From: Branchiostoma floridae
Taxonomy: Eukaryota > Chordata > Leptocardii > Amphioxiformes > Branchiostomatidae
NCBI RefSeq assembly: GCF_000003815.2
Contig: NC_049993.1
Location: 12,761,189 to 12,825,188, forward strand
Direction: 5' to 3'
Length of the DNA stretch: 64,000 bases
A model generated the notes under the pieces. It made no database searches. It saw only the letters and a program-made list of their open reading frames with translations, and was not told the DNA's origin. The position numbers and the translations under genes were made by a program. Each line of letters starts with the position of its first letter. Positions within the stretch are counted from its first letter, which is position 1. Below, piece by piece: positions 24,901 through 35,512 of this stretch.

Positions 24901-27900
24901 TTAGCTTTGAGTTCCTTTACAAAACAGTGATTTAGCACATTGTACAGGACATATAGAGCAGTCTGCTTTGTGACTTAAGTTAAAAGCACACTGTACCATA
25001 TCAAGACACAATGTACCATATATTGTCTGCTTTGTGATTGAAGGCACATCATACCATATTTATACACATTATAGTTGTACTATGTACCATGTACAGAGCA
25101 TGCTGAGCTGTCTGCTATGTGATTTATGGGACATTGCACCATGATAAGACACATTGTGCCATTTACCATGTACAGGGCATACAGATTGAGCAGTCTGCTA
25201 TGTGACCAAAGACACATTGTACCATAGTAAGGCACATTGTACCATAATAAGACACATTGTACCATATCAAGACACATTATACCATGTACCACATACAGGG
25301 CATACCGAGCTGTCTGCTACGTGCTCAGTGCTGTGCTGAGGAGGGACAGAAAAGGCAGAAGTCAGCTGGAGACAGAAGGGTTGGAGGAAAACATAGAGCT
25401 GCCCTCCACTGGTAAGACACTTCTTACATGGTACGTTGCCCGGCACGGTGGCTAGGGACACAGTGACTCTGTTCAGTACATTTTTATGTGTGGTAACTTC
25501 ATGATCAAAGTTTGCTGTCTTCTTGAAATGATAAAGAAACAAATGTATTTATTTTATTCAGGCGAGGAGGCTGTCAGAAGATTGCTATCCATGAAAGACA
25601 GAGACCCTTGGAGGTAAGTAATTATTAAAGAAGCTCTGGTAAATGGCATGTATTTGAAGAGTCTTCCCTTATTCATGTCTGGCTGCGATACTCATTCAGT
25701 CTTGTTGTTGAGTACTATTGATGTCCTTTTGAAATATGAAAAAAAACCTTTGCATACGCACCCACTTTTCAGCACTTCGACTTATTAGAAACATATCATT
25801 CTTATAGTGTTTATTTGAAAGGAGATTTACCGAGTTTTGCAAGTATTTGTGTAGTTTTTCCAACAAGAGTCCCAAATGAACCATTAACACGGTGGTTTGC
25901 AAAGGTGCGTAAAATGTAAAACTTACTAAAAGACATTGTATGACCCTGCATCATGACATATTGTATCCCCCTGCCCAGTATCCTGGGTGTTCGGAGGGAC
26001 GCCTGTGCTGATGATGTGAAGAAGTACTACAGGAGACAGGCTGTGCTGGTCCACCCAGACAAGGTAGTTTTACTAATCTTACTACACTAAGTCTTAGAAC
26101 TCTGCTTCTTTTTCTTGTTTCTTCAAGACATCTTGGATCACCAGGAAGGAGCTATGATATTAATGATAAGAAGTTTTGCTAACAATTTCTAGGGGGTGAT
26201 TCAGATTGTAAAGAAAACCAAGAGTCTATTTTGTGGATATAATCTTATCCATTTGTTCAAAAAATGGCGTTGTGTGTGGTGTAGCTGGTGAGGGCTCTGA
26301 ATCTAGATGTCCCAGGTTGTCCCATCATTGTGCCTTTGGGAAAGGCAATTTACACGACTTTCGGCTAATCATAGTCTGTCAATAGTGTACCAAAAACACA
26401 GATTTGGTGTGTCAATGTCCACATGTACCTGTCAACGTTTACCACTAAGAACCTTTTTTTGTTGTTGTTCAAAACATTTTTTCTAGAATGTTTTGGGAAT
26501 GACGAGACTACTCATTTCAATCCACTATGTTGACTGTTAACATACTTTTGTTTCAGAACCAGTTGCCGGGTGCAGAAGAAGCCTTTAAGATCCTGGGCCA
26601 TGCCTTTGAGGTGCTTGCCGATCCGGTAGGACTGAATAATGTTCATCATCTTAAGTGTACAAATCAGGTCCTTGGATCCACAAAGAATGTAGTAAATTCT
26701 GTACCTACAAAACAGCTGGGTTTTGAGTATATGGAACCTAGAAGTCAAATGAGGATCAATTTTTGTGATTTGGAATTTACATTTGATTTGTTAATGGTAA
26801 ATGAATAATTCCTATGGATTATGTTCCAGATGAAGCGGAGAGAGTACATTCAGCAGAAGTCCAACAAGACTAAGGTGGATGAAGCCATGGTAGGTTTATA
26901 TTTACCAGGTTCTATCTTATAGTGGACATGTTTGAATGTACCTGTAGGCTTTTTTTACTGAGTATCAAAAATTCTTGAAAAACAAAGTTTGTTCTAAAAC
27001 CTCATGTTTATGCTTGAGCTTTCGTGAAGAAAAAAGGTTACAAGCTTGATAAATCAGACAAAATTACGGGGAGTCGACTCACAGGAAACCTTGTGAAAAT
27101 TATATATATTAGCTGCATGTTAGTGTACAAGTCTTGACTTTTGCTCCCGACTTTTCCATGCAGGAAGAGTTCTTCGGCCAGCTGGAGGAGCTGCGTCAGA
27201 GGCTGCAGGAGGTGGGTGTGGTCTGTTGCCATGGAGATGACATGACTGACATGTAGTTGATCAATATGAATCAAAAGATGTCTCATGTTTAAACTGCCAC
27301 TACAACAGTAGTTCTACATGTAGGCAAATGCATCCCCTCCCCCCCCACCCAAAAAAAGCCATTGTATACCTATACTGATTTCTTGCCAATTTTTGGGGGG
27401 ATATTGTGGTATTTACCTGCATGTATGCAGGTATGGTTTTGATGCTGGTGGGAACTTTTCGGTAGCCGGGGATGTAGGGCGCTGTATCTCGTGAACGGAT
27501 GGTGCGAGCACAACGATTTTTGGTACGTGGGTTGGGGGTGGTAGCCTAACACTCAGGTTTGATTTTGGGCCTCCTGGCGTTTGAACTTGACATTGCAGGT
27601 GGCATTTTTGGTGTTTTTGGGGCACTTTTGGCGCTGTGTGTCCGGAACGATACGCGCGATTGCGACGATTTTTGGTGCATGGGTGGGGGGTTGTTGCCTG
27701 TTGCCTAGGATTGACTTTGGGCCTTGTCGCGTTTGAACTTGACCCGGCAGGTCGAATTTTGTGTCCGAGAGGGGTGTTTCCGGAGTTATATCTTCTGAAC
27801 GGCTGGTGCTGGCGCGATGATATTTGGCACATGTGTCGGCGGTGGCTGAATAATGCTCAATTTTGATTTTGGCGCCCTTGGTGCTTGAACTTGACATTTT

Positions 27901-30900
27901 AGGTTACCTTTTGTGCGGGCACGGGGCGTGCGCTGTATCTCCGGAACGCAAGGTACCATTGTGTTGCTATTTGGTACGTGAGTTGTTTGTGGTGTCCTGG
28001 TGGTCAGGTTTGATTTTGGGCCTCCTAGTGCTTGAACTTGATACTGTATAGGTTGATCCTGTTTTTGTGTGGTTGGGGCATCCTCCCAATATCTGCTTGG
28101 TTTTAAAAACAGATTATGGTTGGGTGTAGAACCATCATCTGGCCTGGGCCACCTTCAATGTATCAGGTTACTTAGTGGCACTGACAGTTTGCCAGATGAC
28201 GGGAGTGTACAAGATTATATATCTGTTGGTCAGGTATAATTGGAGTTTGCTAATTACTCTTTGTGGTGTTTCTAGAGCTGTATAGTACTGAGTTTTAAGT
28301 TTCGGTACAAGTTCCTTTACCCTGTTGGCAATCATGGTTGAACTTGAACTTAAACAGAAGAAGATGCAATTTTCTAATGTGGAGGAGAACTGTATAGAGT
28401 GTGGGCATAAGAGAAAGGTATGTGTATGATTTGTCCTGTGTTTCTTTTTGTTTCTTTGGTAATGCCATTTCCATACTGTATACAGGTAATTTGTTGTTTT
28501 GGGCTAGTCATATTCGCTTGGTTTTTGGGCCTGCTTAATCTATGGTACAGGCAGGGTTAAGTGGTGGAGGCTTAGCTTTGTTCTGTTTTAAATTCAGTAT
28601 CGTTGGTTGCATTTTGTCGCGGCAAATATATGATGAAATTCCCCTTCTAAGCAACTGCTCATTGGTTTGCGGGGATGTTTGCTGGGTGTTTGCTCTGACT
28701 ACAACAGCTTCTGAACTTTTCAAAGCTTCCATTGCCAGTAGTCTGTGTAACACAAACTCCGCTGTCCAGGGCTGTAACTGGCCCCTCCCCGCGGGCCGGC
28801 GGATGTTTGGCGGGCTGCTATAAGCGAGATTTAATCAGGCTACATTGCCAGCAGCTTGCCATCTATAAATGGGATTGACAAGGACATTTTTCATAGTAAA
28901 TTATGCTGTTAAATTTGGCTTAGATACTACAGGAGATTTAGGTTTGGGTTGGATGGATTGAATGAAAATATCATACCACCCTGGGGACTAACTGTTGCTG
29001 CTGCATGGGGGCTACCACTATTCATATTGTCTAATGTCTATGGAACTACAGATAAAAGTATCATTGGTCAAATTATGCAAGTAACATTCCGATGTCAAGT
29101 GAATAACACCCCAGAAATAAATCTTTAATGAATATCATTGGAAGAACACAAACCAAGGAGACTTAGCAGCTGCATTAGGTCAGTACATTGAAATAGGAAG
29201 ATATTAGTATATCATGTGACAGAGTAACTACATGTGCATGGGCCATCTGAGACAAAAAAAGGTAGCGTCTCAACAACTTCAAAGTTCAAAGTACTGTGGT
29301 TGGTTACATACTTAAGAAATCCAAAATAAGTAATGTTCATCCATGTCCAAACTTACAAATTCAGAAAATGGAATTTCAGAGTCAGACTTTTGCATGGTGC
29401 ACAACCAACACGGTAAAAAGCTCATTTTTCCAACCACGTACCACAGACAAAAAGGCAAAAATACCCAATAGGTCTACAGAAACCCAATACATTTCATGCA
29501 GGCCTGAGGTCTACGAACTCTTGTTGTAATTGTAGTGTGGAGAATTAGTCTGGATGATCTGTGCAAAAATTGCATGGAATTTGGTATAAGTGCTCGGTAC
29601 AAAAATAGAAATAATTCTAGTGGTGGAGCCAATAGAAACTTGCTTTTACATGGCAACTGTTGTTAGATAACCTTTTACGGTACGTAGTATGTAGTACATG
29701 TACAAGCAACCGTCGCTTAGAAACATTTTGAAAAAGTATTTAGTACATAGTAAGGAGTCACTGTACCAAGTTTCATACTTTTACCACATTTTGAGCAAAT
29801 GTCGCTATATTTTGCACCAATAGCCTTAACTATGCTGATTTTATTGTGTGCCAAGATACTTCAACTGAACCTGCCCCAGAAACATACCTTACAACAGATC
29901 ATAGCCATTTCAGCTTATGTGAAATCTATTTCTGCAGGCCATTTACACCATGCGCTGTGACCGCTGTGGCGAGAAGCACCGCCGTGTGCCCATGGACCGG
30001 CCCTGGTACGCCGCTCGCTTCTGTACGCGCTGCAACACGCACCACTGTGCCAATGAGGTATGATATGTCTTCCTACACTCCTTCTAACAAATCAACAGCT
30101 TCACTGTCTGGGAAATTGTATTTTTTTCTTAGTCTTTTGAATACTTTTACCTTGTTACAAGTAGTGGGGTAATTGCCGGGTGTTCGACCCAGAACCCAGA
30201 GGTCCTGGTTCGAATCTTGTCATGCCACCTATTCTGTGATCTTGGGCAAGGCACTTTGGTCGAATTCCTTCACTCCACTCAGGGTGTAAAAATGGGTACA
30301 TGACTTTTGCTTGCGGAAAGTAAAGGCAGTGGAAGTAGAGGGTTGGGCTTTTCCTCCCAATACAGTGGCCTAGACACAGTGGAACTCACTGCCTTCGTGG
30401 CCTTAAAAAAGGCTATAGGACTACCTTTTACCTTTTTTAACTTAGCCTTTTTGTTACTTATACCTCTGGTAAGCACGAAAATACTGTAAATGGTGGCACC
30501 TTCACAGTGCGTTTACATACATTTTTGTGGTGAACTCTCGCAAAACACATGCTTTGCCTTACTTCTATATCATTCCATTGCCAGCTTACAAAACACATTG
30601 AACATTGATGTTATACTATCACCCTCTGTACAGTAATTTGAATAGTGTTAAGCCTTCTCCCTGTATACGCCATAACCAGTACTAACCAGCTGGCTGAAGG
30701 TTGATGTGTTTTGATGATGTCATACCTACAGGGCGACATCTGGGTGGAGACGACAATGATGGGCTTCAAGTGGCACTACTTTGCCGTGATGGACAGCGAG
30801 GTGTGCGACATCACCGAGTGGGCCAGGTGCCAGGTGCGTACAGCTGTTTCTTAGTCACCTGTCATGTGAAATGTCTTACTTTCAGTCATTAAGGTCATTC

Positions 30901-31744
30901 AAGAGTTCAATTTTTGTTGTTGTTGTTGTTGTTGTAACACGTAAGAAGACCTAAAGGTCATTGCAAAGTTACAGGTTAGAATAGAACTGGAACAGCATGT
31001 CTTCTCCCTAAGTCAGAAACACTATTTTTGCACTTTTTGCTCCCCCTTACCACTGCAAGGTTTCTTTGTGCTAGTTTTGTGCAACTTCCAACTTAAAACA
31101 TGAAAACCCAGAGCTCATTTCCATGTCAATCTCAAGATAAGTCCCCCACTGAAATAAATGATTTATCATTATGTTCTATATTGATGTTTTGGGATGTTCC
31201 CCGTCCACACACTGAAGTAAATGAATTATCATTTTGTTGTATATTGATGTTTGGGATGTTCCCCATCCACAGACTGAAGTAAATGAATTATCATTATGTT
31301 CTATATTGATGTTTGGAATGTTCCCCGTCCACAGACTGAAGTAAATGAATTATCATTATGTTGTATATTAATATTTTGGGATGTTCCCCGTCCACAGACT
31401 GAAGTAAATGAATTATCATTATGTTGTATATTGATGTTTGGGATGTTCCCTGTCCACAGACTGAGCTCCACAACCTCCAGCCCAACTCCCACTTCGTGCA
31501 GTGCCGTATCGACACCAAGGGTGCCCGCAGCGCCAAGAACTTCTTCAACCCCAACCGCCCCCGCGAGGACGAACTGGACGAGTTCCTGGCCAACCTCTTC
31601 TACGAGGCCATGAAGGAGGAGTCGCGGAGGGAGGGCGGGGCCACCCCGCCCGGCCACGCCCCGGGTCACCCTCCGCCCCAGGCACAGGACTTCGCTGGTG
31701 CTCAACCCAAGAAGGGCGGCAAGCGAAGGAAGAAGAGGCGATGA
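15983..31744 (+). CDS. DNAJC14: DNAJC14-like ER membrane J-domain co-chaperone (16 exons, ~943 aa, complete)
   Basis: DNAJC14 (DRiP78) is an ER-membrane Hsp40 that stimulates Hsp70 and helps export membrane receptors. Coding exons: 15983-16008, 19894-19978, 20830-21618, 22139-22349, 23054-23221, 23618-23794, 24342-24783, 25299-25411, 25562-25613, 25979-26063, 26557-26625, 26830-26889, 27164-27211, 29938-30057, 30732-30833, 31460-31744. All boundaries are GT-AG with matching phases. Residues ~10-55 look like a TPR helix pair ([17 protein letters not shown]). A long Pro/Ser/Lys-rich linker and an acidic run follow, then about three hydrophobic helices (~500-632). The J domain is at ~684-745 with the HPD triad (VLVHPDK, His713). 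The Jiv90-like end has CDRC and CTRC pairs from residue 782, DITEWARCQ, and a basic tail ([11 protein letters not shown]). Human DNAJC14 is 702 aa; the extra length is N-terminal. The first exon was chosen for its Kozak context and because it gives phase 2. Confidence 0.88.
19101..19190. repeat. 28-bp tandem repeat, ~3 copies
   Basis: Units beginning CTTGAG at 19101, 19129, 19157 and a partial one at 19185 share the core TTCACCTTAAAAATGGGG. They lie in intron 1 of the DNAJC14-like gene. Confidence 0.85.
19457..19545 (+). repeat. Interspersed repeat, copy 2 (diverged)
   Basis: It starts TCTGTGTAATGCAACCTGC, contains GGATGTTGGGTGGGCTGCTA and ends GCGATTTCATGAGGCTT. It aligns along its length with 28741-28843 and is clearly more diverged than the other two copies. 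Confidence 0.5.
22633..23003. mobile_element. 371-bp foldback/MITE in DNAJC14-like intron 4
   Basis: The outer arms are TAGCCTTGGAACCATCTGGA, then TAGTAGTTCGCT, on the left, and their imperfect inverse on the right (AGCGAACTACTACCCGGATG, then GTACCCAGGCTA). An inner pair also matches: GGAATGGGTTCAAGCGCTCG against CGAGCGCTCTACAACCCATT. Most of the element can therefore fold on itself. It has no transposase frame. Confidence 0.75.
24941..25298 (+). repeat. Intronic repeats copying the 3' splice site and start of the next exon
   Basis: The real acceptor and exon start read ACATACAG|GGCATACCGAGC, then TGTCTGCTACGTG (exon from 25299). Diverged copies of this segment lie upstream at about 24943 (TGTACAGGACATATAGAGCA, then GTCTGCTTTGTG), 25091 (GTACAGAGCATGCTGAGCTG, then TCTGCTATGTG) and 25173 (GTACAGGGCATACAGATTGA, then GCAGTCTGCTATGTG). 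They are separated by repeated ACACATTGTACCAT sequence. Each copy keeps an AG in the splice-site position, so the array consists of decoy acceptors. Confidence 0.75.
26273..26375 (+). repeat. SINE fragment
   Basis: The stretch CATTGTGCCTTTGGGAAAGG, then CAATTTACACGACTTTCG, matches the reverse complement of the central part of the longer SINE at 59861-60353 (CGTGTAAAGTGCCTTTCCCA on its plus strand). It lies in a DNAJC14-like intron. Confidence 0.5.
27481..28062. repeat. ~150-bp tandem repeat, 4 copies, in a DNAJC14-like intron
   Basis: Units begin near 27481, 27633, 27785 and 27932 with the shared start GCTGTATCTCC/TGAACG. Each runs through a TTTGGTACGTGGG-like segment, then TTTGATTTTGGGCC, and ends with GTTTGAACTTGACATTGCAG or a variant. 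The spacing is 147-152 bp. Copies are strongly diverged, so the array is old. Its antisense open frames (27413-27897) are by-products. Unit ends resemble 3' splice acceptors (GACATTGCAG|GT). Confidence 0.8.
28741..28843 (+). repeat. Interspersed repeat, copy 3
   Basis: It starts TCTGTGTAACACAAACTCCG, has a GC-rich centre (CCCCGCGGGCCGGCGGATG) and ends GCGAGATTTAATCAGGCTA. It is the best-preserved partner of the minus-strand copy at 12357-12465. Confidence 0.6.
30165..30450 (+). repeat. tRNA-derived SINE in a DNAJC14-like intron
   Basis: A box-B-like motif, GGTTCGAATCT, lies at 30207-30217 after a degenerate tRNA-like head. A SINE body with CTTGGGCAAGGCACTT and CACTCCACTCAGGGTGTAAA follows, a core seen in many deuterostome SINEs. 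It is on the same strand as the host gene. Confidence 0.65.
30912..31020 (-). repeat. Truncated SINE 3' end with (AAC)n tail
   Basis: On the plus strand a GTT-repeat run (about 30914-30936) is followed by TAACACGTAAGAAGACCTAA, continuing to CTTCTCCCTAAGTCAGAAAC. This parallels the tail half of the SINE at 59861-60353 (ACGTAACAAGGCCTGAAGG and TTCGCCCTAGGTCAGAAAC). Only the tail half is present. Confidence 0.6.
31140..31459 (+). repeat. ~62-bp tandem repeat carrying copies of the last intron's 3' splice site
   Basis: Five near-identical units of about 62 bp lie directly before the last DNAJC14-like exon. Each contains GATGTTCCCCGTCCACAGAC, then TGAAGTAAATGAATTATC. The true acceptor reads GATGTTCCCTGTCCACAG|AC, then TGAGCTCCAC. 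Each upstream unit thus duplicates the acceptor plus the first bases of the exon; most keep CCACAG|ACTGA (one has CCACACACTGA, and the first partial copy is degraded). The very high similarity between units points to recent expansion. Confidence 0.9.
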
Positions 31745-33808
31745 TGCGAACGATCGGTGCTAGGACTGCTTTCATTGGACATGAGTTACAGGGGTCAAAG
31801 GGCATGAGATGACCTCATGAGGTGCCTATGACATCACCAGGGCGGCCTTGTGACATCACCAATTGCCTATGACATCATCAGTGTGACATCATTGATCATG
31901 TGACCCCAGAGCAATTGTAGACGACAAGAAAATGTAATCCTAGCGCAGCTTCCATAGACAAGTACAGTACAAGTACTACATTGTCCATGATGTTGCCCTG
32001 AAAATGTATCTTTTTTACAAAGATCCCTGCAGCGCATTTGAATAAGATATTTTCCTTTATGTAAGACAATAATGTTTTCTGCAAATTTGGTGTATTGGCT
32101 CTTGATTAGAGGGAAGGGACGGTCTTAAGACAAGGCTAAGGAAAGAATCTCAATCTATCAACTGGCACTTTGCAGGATTTTCATTACTTCCTTTCTATAT
32201 TCTGTTATTCTGTAGCATTTCATGACATGTTCACTCAACTCACATCATACCCATGACAAAGACAAGACTACAAAAAAAGATACCGTATGTCAAGTAGCAA
32301 GTATTTATCGAAGAACATAGCAGTTGTTGGAAAGAAGCAAAACTGGACACAGTTGTAGCATTAGAAAGTGAAACATAATTTCATTATTCAGTTTTTGTGG
32401 TAATTCCTGTAGGGCTGCCCTAGTAAGATTTTGACTGACTGCTAGCAAAATGTCATCAGAGAAAAAGACAACAGTAATTTCTCCATGACACATTACAAAC
32501 CTGTACTGTTCAGCTGTAGAGCAATGTTGGTTAATTTTGCATGAAAGTGTACCAGTATTTTGTTATTGTTGGGATGTAGAAATGTAGTCATGGTCTTAGC
32601 TTCTCATCATGATACGCAACTGTCATGTGTCAATCATTTTTGCAAACATGTAGATGGGCCAGTGTAGGAAAAAGTATTAATCGTTCTATAAAAGTATATC
32701 AGTTCACAGCAAACCCTGCTACTATACAACCTGGGTTGCAGTTGTTTGAAAAAAGCCATCTCAAAAAAATGATTTATTAGATTTTACAGGAGGTATTTCT
32801 TTCGTAGTTGTTTATGATATTTTGTTATGTTTGTAAATGCTGGTACATATTGAAAAGATGATACAGCAAGAATGAATCTGTTGACAATCTTGTAAAACTT
32901 TATATTACTGGCACTACTTAGTACTAAACCAACTCTGTGATGTGTTAAACTGTATTCTCAAATTATATGTTGCTTTAAGTGCCTTATGGAATGTACAATA
33001 TACACTTCGGCTTTGTCACAGCAACAACTACAATCTTTGAAATTCCAGTGGACAAAAACTATCAGCACGATTTTGTAACTTCTTCAGAACAAGCCAAACA
33101 ATTTTTTCTTTATTAGAAACAGTTATCTAAGAGTCACTTGGAAAAAAGTCTACTCATTCATGCTACTAAAGCCACACAACTTTTTTGTATCTACCCTCCT
33201 TGTCAAAAGTGCAATTGGTGCCCTCGTTTTCTTAACAATGAATACTGCAGAGCAGTCTTCTCTTTGTTCTAACACAAGTTAAAAGTCAAATGTATGAGAT
33301 GGTTTGCAATGATAATGTCATTGAAATCACAATGCAGCTCTTTTCACAAGATACATTTTTGGCGACGCCTCAGGGGCAGGCCGTAATTACAACAAGATGT
33401 GAAACATGACATAAAACCATGAAACGCGATTTCTGTTTTCACTGGTACAGCTGGTTTAGTGAATGTACTGATCTTAACAATGTCTTGAAAAAACTAAGGA
33501 ATTGGAGTTATGTTTGGTTGTAAGGTTGGTTTGAAGTCTGGGATGGACTCATGCTGTTTATTTCTGCTATGTGCCAAATCAGTGGATGTAATTTGAAAGT
33601 TTCCCTTGTTTCTCCTCTACTGTATTCCTGAAACGTCAGCAGATCGTTGCCACTAGTAGTAAAGTCATTGAATGAAAGCATCAGCATCTCTGTCATTACT
33701 TGTGATTGGTATATATGAACTATTCTACTTATACAAAATGGGGGTGAACAATCAACATATTTCTTGGCCACAGTAAGTGGTATCCAAATGAGGTAAACCA
33801 CCATCAGA
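31745..33808. other. Convergent intergenic region and 3' UTRs
   Basis: This AT-rich stretch lies between the DNAJC14-like stop (plus) and the calcium-sensor stop (minus), so both 3' UTRs probably fall here. A short degenerate repeat of TGACATCA-type words lies at 31820-31895, directly after the DNAJC14-like stop. No other gene was found. Confidence 0.5.
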
Positions 33809-35404
33809 TCACTTGCCACCGCCACTGGGGTCACACTGCAGAAGCCTCACGATTGAGGGGTCGCTCTGAGCGCCTTCAGTGAACTCCTGGAACGATACAG
33901 GTCAAAAGGTACAGCTTGAAGGGTTTTGAAAAAAAATGGTACACGTAGACTCGTAGTTGGAAGTAACAAAAGTTGTTGTGAGGGAAACAAAGATTACAGG
34001 GTGAAGAGAAATTGCAACGACACTGACATGATTGATGGTTTAAAAAAATACGAGTCAGCAGGAAAAAAAATCGTTAATCTAGTAGGCGACAGCAATGAAG
34101 CTGAGTTCGGAGACCTCATACCTACGTGACAGCTTTAGATTTCTTGTTTATCTGATCTTATTGATTATGCAAATAAACCTGTAATAAGCATAATCTAGCC
34201 TAATAGATTATTTTTCTTATACCCAAATTGCGTAGAAACCCTATTCCTTGTTCCATTCTCACATTTCTTTAAAAGAAATCAACATTTACATTTTTTTCTT
34301 AATCCATGGTGATGTTACTGACCGCTAGAGAGAGTTTTCCGTCCGTGTTTTTGTCCATCTGGCGGAAGATCTTGTCTACCCGCTTCTCGGGAGTGGACTC
34401 GTCTTCCGGCATCTTCACGACATTGCCTACCATCTTGTAGATCGCCTGGAGTGGACAAAACCCACAAAAATGATGGGTTACTCCTTCGTCAGGTTTGTAT
34501 CGCTTGAGAGTAGTTGGAATGATAAGTAGCAAGTAGTTGGAATAATAGAAACTGGCCAAATATACACAAAATAGCAATATGAACCAATCTATAAACCTGC
34601 CCCGGTTAAACTCCTGTTTCGGAAGATACGCACTCAACACTCATACAGTACTTCTCATAGGAAACTACATGTAGTACAATTTTCTGGGTTTTTTTTTACA
34701 ACCAGTTAATATCACCTGCTGACGTTTTGATGCCTATCACACATCTTCCTCAGAGCTTTTAACTGGAGTTCTGCTTCTCACTGATCACAATTAGCCACGT
34801 TTGGGATAGTGTTCTCGCTGCAAAAGCGCACCTACACCAGTAACATACAGCAGCGAGAACCAGAACTCCAGTAAGAAGCTCTGAGGAAGAGGTCTGATAT
34901 GCATCGAAATGTAGACAGCAGGAAATATTGACAGGTTGTGTAAAAGAAAACTGTACTATCCTATGACCTACCAACCTAATGAAATCATTTTCGGAAGTAC
35001 TTCTCATGTCATCAGCCCATACTAACCCGAACTATTTCCAACATCTCGTCTTTGGAGATGTAGCCATTCCCATCCAGGTCGTACATACTGAAGGCCCACT
35101 TCAGCTTCTGCTCCAGCGTCCCTCTTGACGTCACACTCAGCGCACAGATGAACTCCCGAAAGTCTATCCTACCGTCTCCGTTAGCGTCAAACGTACGGAA
35201 GACGTGCTCCGAGAACTTGGAGGCATCTCCGTACGGGAAGAAGTTCCCATAGATTTTCTTGAATTCATCGACAGTGAGGGTACCGTCAGGGCAGTCCTTC
35301 AGAAACCCCTTGTACCACTCCTGCAGCTCAATCTCATTAAACTCCGTCTGTTCTCTCAAGTCTGCCAGAGCCTCCGGCTTCAGCTTACTGTTCTGTTTCC
35401 CCAT
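33809..35404 (-). CDS. HPCAL1-like: Hippocalcin/neurocalcin-type neuronal calcium sensor (3 exons, 192 aa, complete)
   Basis: This is an EF-hand, N-myristoylated calcium switch protein that moves to membranes when Ca2+ rises. Exons are 35027-35404, 34323-34445 and 33809-33886; both introns are GT-AG and phase 0, and the CDS totals 579 nt. The start [13 protein letters not shown] carries the Gly2 myristoylation signal. EF1 is degenerate, with the family signature [22 protein letters not shown]2 is [14 protein letters not shown]3 [12 protein letters not shown], and EF4 [12 protein letters not shown] with Ala where hippocalcin has Glu. The C terminus is [18 protein letters not shown]. Family members are 193 aa, so the length fits. 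I cannot separate hippocalcin, HPCAL1 and neurocalcin-delta; the amphioxus gene may be a single precursor of all three. The Ala at position 11 of the EF4 loop leaves the bidentate Glu to the next residue (E from the following exon). Confidence 0.93.
34655..34972. mobile_element. ~320-bp hairpin element in calcium-sensor intron 1
   Basis: A long imperfect inverted repeat. The left arm includes CTTCCTCAGAGCTTTTAACT, then GGAGTTCTG; the right arm includes CAGAACTCCAGTAAGAAGCT, then CTGAGGAAGAG. The pairing extends outward through TTTGATGCCTATCA against TGATATGCATCGAAA, and on to a GTAGTACAATTTTC-like outer segment. No coding capacity. Confidence 0.7.
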
Positions 35405-35512
35405 GGCTGCCTTGAGCTGAAACATTCAAGGACCATTATTATTCCGCGAAGAGGGGTGGGGGTGGGCTGCGGGTCACCTCCTGAAGGAGTATGAACGTTG
35501 GGTGGGTTACCG

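Noticed and set aside
27413-27897. Two long antisense frames in a DNAJC14-like intron
   Set aside because: They coincide exactly with the ~150-bp tandem repeat and reflect its periodicity, not a gene.
31294-31705. Antisense and alternate frames over the last DNAJC14-like exon and its repeat array
   Set aside because: Shadows of the real exon and of the 62-bp repeat.
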